5,552 nucleotides of DNA from Anaerolineae bacterium (lineage in GTDB: Bacteria > Chloroflexota > Anaerolineae > Aggregatilineales > Phototrophicaceae): assembly GCA_028284565.1 (NCBI GenBank), contig JANQRM010000291.1, forward strand, positions 1 through 5,552. Reading direction: 5' to 3'. The stretch's first letter is position 1. Each line of letters begins with the position of its first letter. Under the pieces are notes generated by a model that was given only the letters and a program-made list of their open reading frames with translations, was not told the origin of the DNA and searched no databases. A program made the translations under genes and the position numbers. This document shows, in pieces, positions 1-4,657 of the stretch.

Positions 1-2100
1 CTGTTGAAGCAGTAATCCGATACCCCCACCCCCAACAAACCCGATAATCGTGGACATCCGCACGTTAATATCCCAGCGATACATGGTAAAAGCAATATAG
101 GGTGGGATGATTTGTGGCACAACAGCATAAATCACCGTCTGAAGCTGATTTGCACCTGTTGATTTAAGAGCTTCAATAGGACCGTCATCAATGTTTTCAA
201 TCTGTTCACTATAGAGCTTACCGAGTGCGGCGATACTATGCAGCGTCAATGCGAGGACACCAGCAAATGGACCAATCCCTACCCAAACAACAAATACCAG
301 ACCCATAATCAACGGTTCAATGGAGCGAACCACATTGAGGCTAGTACGGCTCGTGTTATAAAGCAGCGAACCAAGTGGAAAGATCGACTTCACACCACTG
401 ATGCCGCCACCTAATCCGCCCAATAGCGCACCAACCCAGATTGCGTTAAATAGATATTGCGAAATGGGCAATGTGTTGCCCAAGAATACGGCTTGCGTTC
501 CTGTGGGTAATGTACCATCAACAAGGGAACGCCCAACACTGAGCAGATTAAATACCCAGATGAACGTCAGCACAGCACCAACACCGAACACGCCGAAACG
601 CAAGAGTTGGCTTTGTTTGAAGGCAGTAAAGTCGCTTTGAGCAGCAACACGACGTACTATCATCAGCAAGAGATTCCCGCCAAGAATCGATGCCACGAGA
701 ACAGGCAGTAACCCCAGTAAACTCGCCCAAATTCCAAACATCCCCATGAATCCCATCAGTATACCGCCTGCGACGATACCAAGGACAACCCCGATGCCAT
801 GCCCAAGACCAACAGGTAAAGATCGAATGACAGGACCGAGCCAACTCGCTGCAATACCAGCCAGTGTAAGTGCGGTCACAACTCCTGCAATCAGCCCTAA
901 ACCAAGTTCGACCAGTGAACCCAGTATTGATAGAAAATTACCAAAAGAAATGATCAGTACAGACAGTCCATTGCGAAGTTGCTGGGGTATCCCGCTAGGG
1001 TCTTCAATGCCAAAAGCAGCACCGCCTGCTTGGATTTGCTCACCACCTAATATGCCAAGCCCGCCCAATGCGCCGATAAGTACAACTGCGGAAACACCAA
1101 TAATGATGGAATTGAGTGTTTGCTTCCAGCGCGTTATATCTTGATTTCGATTGTCAGATTGTGCTGGATTGAGCCGTGTCATCAAAAAGAAGAGACCCAA
1201 CAAGTAAACAATTGGCACGACAAAAGCAACCAATGCCCCTAAGTTCCCCCCGACCTCCCCGCGACCGATTGTCAGAGCGTAATGTCCCAAAGGGGCGATC
1301 AACATTCCACCAAGCCAAAGCCCGATAACAAATGTGATGAACGCCATCAGCATACTTCCTACAGAAAGTGTGACTTCTTCCATCAGATTGCGTGCCGCAA
1401 AGAAACTGATAATCCCTGCAATCGGAATTGCGACAGAGGTGGCAACCAACGCCATAAAGATGGTCTGTAGCATCCTATCTGCTACGAGAATCGCACTTTC
1501 AGAGAGTTGGATAGGACCCGTGGGAACAGCTACCTGAACCTGAACTTCGTGGAGTTCACCTTCTCCACCACGAATTCGAGGCACTTCAATTTGACCCGAG
1601 AAGCTACCGTTGCCACTCAGCACGAAGTCTTCACGCTCTATTTCGAGGATTTCACGCGGACGTGGACGCGGTTCTTCATCACCATCGGCAGGTGGCATCC
1701 AACGCACCCGCGCATCGGCATTACCGGCTGCACCTTGAATTGTGAATGTCACCGTATCCCCATTATCGCCACAAGTTGGTTCGATAATAACGGTCGGTTC
1801 GGAAGCATCAGAACTATTGGGTTCTGGGGCAGTCCCTTCCTCGCAAGCCATCAGAAACGCCGCGCTATATATCTCGACATTTCGCTCCTGCTCAAAAATA
1901 TTGGGGGAAAGCAATTGCCGCAATGCAATCGTAACATTTTCCTGACGTTGTGCTTCTTGCGGGCGTTCTAAGTCAATCTCTGTAACACTCCAGCCATAGG
2001 CATAAATCAGAACACCTATGGCAACCACTAGCACAATCAGCAGTCGATATAGTGCATTTCGGCTTTCGGAGGTTTTGGGCTTTGGAGTTTCGGCTGACAT
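1..2100 (-). CDS. phnE: PhnE-type ABC permease, unusually large (3' end outside window)
   Basis: This is an inner-membrane permease of a phosphonate/phosphite/phosphate importer, partner of the PhnC and PhnD encoded just upstream. The frame is open for 700 codons from ATG at 2100 to the window edge with no stop. AAGGA (2106-2110) lies 5 nt before the start and supports it. The C-terminal part (about 575-700) is clearly PhnE: VRSIEP (590-595), GPFAGVLAL (610-618), an EAA-type loop around E643-P662 containing STGA (647-650), and a GFVGGGGIG ending. AARNL (235-239) after a membrane segment (213-234) matches the start of the PhnE core. About 335 residues with seven or eight more hydrophobic segments lie between these halves. 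Residues 16-38 form an N-terminal anchor, and about 40-205 look extracytoplasmic and beta-rich. C86 and C110, both in that domain, are the only cysteines. Usual PhnE length is about 260-290. Family assignment is secure; the architecture is unusual. Probably only a few dozen residues are missing. Confidence 0.9.
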   Translation of the reverse strand, partial: MSAETPKPKTSESRNALYRLLIVLVVAIGVLIYAYGWSVTEIDLERPQEAQRQENVTIALRQLLSPNIFEQERNVEIYSAAFLMACEEGTAPEPNSSDASEPTVIIEPTCGDNGDTVTFTIQGAAGNADARVRWMPPADGDEEPRPRPREILEIEREDFVLSGNGSFSGQIEVPRIRGGEGELHEVQVQVAVPTGPIQLSESAILVADRMLQTIFMALVATSVAIPIAGIISFFAARNLMEEVTLSVGSMLMAFITFVIGLWLGGMLIAPLGHYALTIGRGEVGGNLGALVAFVVPIVYLLGLFFLMTRLNPAQSDNRNQDITRWKQTLNSIIIGVSAVVLIGALGGLGILGGEQIQAGGAAFGIEDPSGIPQQLRNGLSVLIISFGNFLSILGSLVELGLGLIAGVVTALTLAGIAASWLGPVIRSLPVGLGHGIGVVLGIVAGGILMGFMGMFGIWASLLGLLPVLVASILGGNLLLMIVRRVAAQSDFTAFKQSQLLRFGVFGVGAVLTFIWVFNLLSVGRSLVDGTLPTGTQAVFLGNTLPISQYLFNAIWVGALLGGLGGGISGVKSIFPLGSLLYNTSRTSLNVVRSIEPLIMGLVFVVWVGIGPFAGVLALTLHSIAALGKLYSEQIENIDDGPIEALKSTGANQLQTVIYAVVPQIIPPYIAFTMYRWDINVRMSTIIGFVGGGGIGLLLQQ

Positions 2101-2151
2101 AGTTATCCTTAGGGGAATGAATGATGATATACTCGCGGTCGACTAGATGAT

Positions 2152-2910
2152 TTATGAAATTCCGACTTCGACGGCATCTTCACCATAAATTTCTTTGAAG
2201 CGGACATTATCAATTTCTTCTGGTGGTCCATCAAATTCTAATTTGCCATCTTTCAGGGCAATCACCCGATCAGCATAAGCACGGGCAAGGCTGAGAAAAT
2301 GCAAGCTACAAACAACCGTCAGCCCATCTTCTTTGTTGAGTGATTCCAGATATTTCATGACACCATGTGAGGTTGCTGGGTCAAGGCTAGCGACAGGTTC
2401 GTCTGCGAGCATAAGTTCCGGGTCTTGCATGAGTGCGCGGGCAATGGCGACACGCTGCTGCTGCCCACCTGACAAATCGGAAGCGCGCTTATACGCTTGA
2501 TTTCCGATGCCCACCCGTTCAAGGTTCATCAAAGCCTTTTCCGCCTCAGCCCCCGGAAAATAGTTGAACAAGCTAAATAGCGGATTGGTATAACCGAGTC
2601 GTCCTGCCATCACATTCGTAATGACTTTGCTACGCTTTACGAGGTTAAACTGCTGGAAAATCATCCCAATCCGGCGGCGCAAATATCGGATTTCTTCGTT
2701 GCTAATCGACGTAATATCTTGCCCATTCCAGACGATGCGCCCTTCTGTGGGTTCAATGAGGCGATTCACACAGCGCAACAACGTACTTTTGCCGCTACCA
2801 CTCAGACCAATCAACGCCACAAACTGACCATCAGGCACCTCGAACGACACATCATCTAGTGCTTTGAAGCCGTTATCATAAACTTTGGTCAGATTCTCTA
2901 TAGTCAGCAT
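2152..2910 (-). CDS. phnC: Phosphonate-type ABC transporter ATP-binding protein PhnC
   Basis: This is the cytoplasmic nucleotide-binding subunit that hydrolyses ATP to drive import through PhnE. All ABC ATPase motifs are intact in 252 residues, the normal family length. They are Walker A GLSGSGKST (35-43), Q-loop at Q86 in IFQQFNLV, signature LSGGQQQR (146-153), Walker B LMLADE (166-171) with catalytic E171, D-loop SLD (175-177) and switch H204. The IFQQFNLV Q-loop, the loop NPLFSLFNYFP region (109-119) and the VCSLHF switch (200-205) are typical of PhnC rather than of amino-acid or sugar importers. An AGGAGT ribosome-binding site (2919-2924) precedes the ATG. phnE starts 51 nt downstream with no terminator between, so the two are probably co-transcribed. 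Upstream, 113 nt separate it from phnD and carry a terminator and a candidate promoter. Nothing is missing; confidence in the family is high, in the exact substrate low. Confidence 0.95.
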   Translation of the reverse strand: MLTIENLTKVYDNGFKALDDVSFEVPDGQFVALIGLSGSGKSTLLRCVNRLIEPTEGRIVWNGQDITSISNEEIRYLRRRIGMIFQQFNLVKRSKVITNVMAGRLGYTNPLFSLFNYFPGAEAEKALMNLERVGIGNQAYKRASDLSGGQQQRVAIARALMQDPELMLADEPVASLDPATSHGVMKYLESLNKEDGLTVVCSLHFLSLARAYADRVIALKDGKLEFDGPPEEIDNVRFKEIYGEDAVEVGIS

Positions 2911-2944
2911 ATTGAGGCACTCCTAGATGCGTGAGGACGACTTC

Positions 2945-2973
2945 ATTTTACAAATAGTCCTGCAATAAATCAA
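2945..2973 (-). promoter_or_regulatory. Candidate sigma70-type promoter for phnC-phnE
   Basis: On the minus strand a -35 box TTGATT (2973-2968) is separated by exactly 17 nt from a -10 box TAAAAT (2950-2945). This matches consensus at 4 of 6 and 5 of 6 positions. A start about 7 nt further on would give a leader of about 28 nt that includes the phnC ribosome-binding site. The -35 box overlaps the T-run of the preceding terminator. The box match is seen directly; promoter activity is inferred, and AT-rich DNA gives such matches by chance fairly often. Confidence 0.45.
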
Positions 2974-2998
2974 AAATGGGTGGGACTATGCCCACCCA
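2972..2998 (-). terminator. Intrinsic terminator / attenuator between phnD and phnC
   Basis: On the minus strand TGGGTGGG (2998-2991) and CCCACCCA (2984-2977) form a perfect 8-bp GC-rich stem with a 6-nt loop. Five T residues follow directly (2976-2972). It begins about 25 nt past the phnD stop codon. This is the classic form of a rho-independent terminator. In binding-protein transporter operons such a stem after the first gene often lets the binding protein be made in excess, by partial termination or by protecting the 3' end of its mRNA. That role is inferred here. Confidence 0.8.
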
Positions 2999-3023
2999 CT
3001 GAATTCTATTCGATGAGATTCAT

Positions 3024-4043
3024 TTAGTCTGCGAAGATGTCTTCTTCAGTCAGACCCAGTACTTCAAATTGCAGACGAACAGAATCGAATGCTGAATCGT
3101 CAACGAGGCTGAGTGTCGTCCAGCTATAGCCGTCATCAGCACCGAGTGCGCTATCTGCCCATGCATCTGTTTCGCTGAATGCGACCAGTGCTTCGTAGAT
3201 TTCCGCACGGAGTTCTTCAGGGAAGCCGACTCCAAAGCTCATGGTGTCGTTTGGAATGGGATCGGAGATAGCGAGAATACGAATTTCGTCGACAACATCT
3301 GGAGCTTGTTCCACAACAGCAGAACGGGCATCCAAAATGCGTGTATCTCCTACGAAAAGACGACCTTCATCGGTGACAAAGCTCTCTTCGATGGACAGAT
3401 CAAATGGTTCTGGCAAGTCTTCTACACTCCAGCCAGCACCAGGGGTCAGTGGTGGGGAGAAGTAAGTGGTTGCAAAGTCGGCATCACCATTATAGACAGC
3501 CAATACAGCTTGGTTGTGACCACCTGCTTCAACTTGTTCACCGGGTTCAATTCCCAAAGATTGCAACTCAACGGAGGGAACGATGAACCCTGATGTAGAT
3601 GCGCTATCCGGGTATGCCCAAGATTTGCCCTCCAAGTCACCGAGAACATAAATGTCGCTGTCACGGGGAACGATGTATTGCGCCCAGTAGAAAGGCCAGC
3701 CGAAGCGAACAGCAGCCGCATAGACTTCGATGTCACAACGTTGATTGCCAATTACATAACCCGCAGCAGGAATGAATCCCATGCTATTTTCGGGGTCTGC
3801 GCACATCGCTTCAATCGTTGCTGCGTAGCTGGTGGGTACGCTGACTTCATAGCTCAAGCCAGTGGCTTCTTCCAGCGCAGCAGCCAGAACTTCACCACCT
3901 TCAATCAAGGTTTGAGCTTCTGCAGAGGGAACAAAGTAAACTTGGATGGGATTATCGGGACTGCCAAGTTCGCCATCTTGTGCAACGACAGCAAAGCTAG
4001 CCAGCATCAAAATTGCTATTGCCAAGATTATCAAACGTTTCAC
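3024..4043 (-). CDS. phnD: Phosphonate/phosphite/phosphate-family substrate-binding protein PhnD
   Basis: This is the extracytoplasmic solute-binding protein that delivers ligand to PhnE/PhnC. Residues 1-21 are a signal peptide: positive start MKR, hydrophobic core 4-20, and VVA before a probable cut after A21. There is no lipobox cysteine, so it is not an obvious lipoprotein. PhnD-family stretches include SYAATIEAM (72-80), the DLEGKSWAY segment (136-144), STSG (149-152), GGHNQAVLAV (174-183), and DPIPND (261-266). By eye against E. coli PhnD as I remember it, Y73, S149-T150-S151, H176 and D266 match ligand contacts. E177 of the mature E. coli protein, which holds the amine of 2-aminoethylphosphonate, falls at S196, and Y93 at I91. 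C81 and C103 could form a disulfide. The start is GTG, supported by AGGAG (4054-4050) 6 nt upstream. It is the first gene of the cluster, with a Pho-box-like repeat upstream and a terminator downstream. The family is secure; the ligand is undetermined. Confidence 0.93.
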   Translation of the reverse strand: MKRLIILAIAILMLASFAVVAQDGELGSPDNPIQVYFVPSAEAQTLIEGGEVLAAALEEATGLSYEVSVPTSYAATIEAMCADPENSMGFIPAAGYVIGNQRCDIEVYAAAVRFGWPFYWAQYIVPRDSDIYVLGDLEGKSWAYPDSASTSGFIVPSVELQSLGIEPGEQVEAGGHNQAVLAVYNGDADFATTYFSPPLTPGAGWSVEDLPEPFDLSIEESFVTDEGRLFVGDTRILDARSAVVEQAPDVVDEIRILAISDPIPNDTMSFGVGFPEELRAEIYEALVAFSETDAWADSALGADDGYSWTTLSLVDDSAFDSVRLQFEVLGLTEEDIFAD

Positions 4044-4049
4044 TAAACA

Positions 4050-4054
4050 CTCCT
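4050..4054 (-). promoter_or_regulatory. Ribosome-binding site fixing the GTG start of phnD
   Basis: AGGAG on the minus strand (4054-4050) stands 6 nt before GTG at 4043-4041. The codons after that GTG begin a good signal peptide (MKR plus hydrophobic core). No in-frame ATG nearby gives a signal peptide with a better ribosome-binding site, so GTG is chosen. Confidence 0.85.
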
Positions 4055-4092
4055 ATAGTAGATTTTCTTTTACAAGTAGCACCGCTTCGGAT

Positions 4093-4098
4093 AATTTA
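4093..4098 (-). promoter_or_regulatory. Tentative -10 element for phnD
   Basis: TAAATT (4098-4093, minus strand) matches the -10 consensus at 4 of 6 positions and lies just downstream of the TTAA repeats. The position 17 nt further upstream, AAAATG, does not resemble a -35 box, which would fit an activator-dependent promoter. The match is weak, and TAATAT at 4112-4107 is an alternative. Confidence 0.3.
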
Positions 4099-4105
4099 CT
4101 TTAGA

Positions 4106-4146
4106 GATATTAGTTCATTTTAACTTAATGTTAAGAAAACATTAAA
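4106..4146 (-). promoter_or_regulatory. Pho-box-like tandem repeat upstream of phnD
   Basis: Read on the minus strand there are four TTAA-type hexamers at exact 11-nt spacing: TTAATG (4145-4140), TTAACA (4134-4129), TTAAAA (4123-4118) and TAATAT (4112-4107). Taken as 8-mers they fit an 8+3 pattern: TTTAATGT, CTTAACAT, GTTAAAAT and a weaker CTAATATC. Direct repeats with 11-bp period are the hallmark of PhoB/PhoP sites; TTAACA-n5 is known from Bacillus and PyTTAAPyPy(T/A) repeats from cyanobacteria. The position, about 65-100 nt before the phnD start, and the target gene both fit phosphate-starvation control. The repeat is seen directly; the identity of the regulator is inferred. Confidence 0.6.
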
Positions 4147-4332
4147 ACAATCTTTGGTAAATACATCAAGAGCATTATTGTCCAAAAAACTATGCGGGGA
4201 ATTTAGGAATGAGTAATAGTGAGCATGTGGAGCATAAGACAAACATGCTAAACTTTTTCAGATACGCTCTATGTGAATTACGATAGAATCTAAGCGTTTT
4301 AGAGGCGTAATGATACAGAGTTCATCATGCAA

Positions 4333-4372
4333 TGTAGGGGAGATTGCGGACATCCCGTTGGATGTCCCTACA
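4333..4372. repeat. REP/MITE-like hairpin repeat, unit 1
   Basis: An inner perfect stem GGACATCC (4348-4355) and GGATGTCC (4360-4367) encloses the 4-nt loop CGTT. An outer pair TGTAGGG (4333-4339) and CCCTACA (4366-4372) overlaps the inner arm by two bases. The element is much more GC-rich than the DNA around it. It shares its GCAATGTAGGG lead-in (4329-4339) with the GCATTGTAGGG of unit 2, so the two look like related members of a dispersed family. Confidence 0.65.
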
Positions 4373-4390
4373 AAAACCTCACAATTCGCA

Positions 4391-4417
4391 TTGTAGGGAC
4401 GCGCAACGGCGCGTCCG
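4391..4417. repeat. REP/MITE-like hairpin repeat, unit 2
   Basis: TTGTAGGG leads into a perfect 8-bp stem, GGACGCGC (4397-4404) and GCGCGTCC (4409-4416), with the 4-nt loop AACG. It has the same plan as unit 1: a GTAGGG lead-in, a stem starting with GGAC, a 4-nt loop and an arm ending in GTCC. The two units together are flanked by an inverted TTCATCA (4321-4327) and TGATGAA (4424-4430). This may mark the ends of one small non-autonomous element, though 7 bp is short. Confidence 0.65.
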
Positions 4418-4581
4418 AATGACTGATGAATTCTTTTTGAATCTTATTATTCTGCCAACCCCAATTTTCAACTGGAAATCGAATTCCACATAAGACGTAT
4501 TCTATATGCGGATAACATGGCATCATATCAACAAGACAAAACCACCCATTTTATGATAATCCATTTGTCCTTACATCGAGA

Positions 4582-4606
4582 TGATATATATCACATTTGA
4601 TCAAAT
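4582..4606. promoter_or_regulatory. Two adjacent 12-bp palindromes upstream of the AAA+ gene
   Basis: TGATATATATCA (4582-4593) and ATTTGATCAAAT (4595-4606) are both perfect palindromes one base apart. The first has the core TGAT-N4-ATCA seen in Fnr/Crp-family sites, but without the flanking T and A of the full TTGAT-N4-ATCAA consensus. A -10-like TATGAT follows at 4613-4618, about 40 nt before the TTG start. TGATCA occurs again at 4615-4620. The palindromes are certain; an operator role is inferred, and AT-rich DNA favours such patterns by chance. Confidence 0.4.
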
Positions 4607-4641
4607 TCGGTGTATGATCAGATTAGCAAGCATGTAATTTT

Positions 4642-4647
4642 GAGGAG
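4642..4647 (+). promoter_or_regulatory. Ribosome-binding site fixing the TTG start of the AAA+ gene
   Basis: GAGGAG lies 10 nt before TTG at 4658. The in-frame stop TGA at 4598-4600 limits the upstream choices to GTG 4610, TTG 4640 and TTG 4658. Only 4658 has a suitable ribosome-binding site. The first in-frame ATG, at 4721, has none. Confidence 0.7.
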
Positions 4648-4657
4648 TAATCATCTC

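Larger units (their letters stand above)
4147..4581. other. Long gene-free part of the divergent intergenic region
   Basis: I find no convincing gene, tRNA or structured RNA here. The stretch is AT-rich apart from two hairpin repeats at 4333-4372 and 4391-4417, listed separately. A weak 7-bp inverted repeat AGCATGT/ACATGCT (4222-4228 and 4243-4249) with a 14-nt loop precedes five Ts, but it has no gene before it to terminate. A 25-codon reading frame with ATG at 4209 and TAG at 4284-4286 has a GGGGA 8 nt upstream, but nothing else supports it. Confidence 0.6.

Noticed and set aside
548..1144. Open frames on both strands within the permease gene (for example 746-1144 plus and 548-844 minus)
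   Set aside because: The 700-codon frame with clear PhnE motifs explains the stretch. These alternatives have odd composition (proline/serine-rich or cysteine/arginine-rich) and no ribosome-binding logic.
1507..1971. 154-codon plus-strand frame opposite the extracytoplasmic domain of PhnE
   Set aside because: It is antisense to an uninterrupted gene and has no supporting motif or start signal.
4124..4135. CTTAA-TG-TTAAG inverted repeat as a separate operator
   Set aside because: It is explained as a by-product of the 11-bp-phased TTAA direct repeats, and the regular spacing is the stronger signal.
4222..4258. 7-bp inverted repeat with 14-nt loop followed by five Ts
   Set aside because: The stem is short and AT-containing, the loop is long and the T-run is offset by four bases. 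No plus-strand gene lies upstream to be terminated.
4209..4286. 25-codon small reading frame with GGGGA 8 nt upstream
   Set aside because: It is too short to judge, with no hydrophobic segment or family likeness and no clear promoter. Chance frames of this size are common.
4333..4417. CRISPR array
   Set aside because: There are only two non-identical hairpin units, with no uniform spacers and no cas genes in view.
4597..4618. TTGATC and TATGAT as a standard -35/-10 promoter pair
   Set aside because: The spacing is only 10 nt, too short for a sigma70 promoter. The TATGAT may still act as a -10 with activator help.
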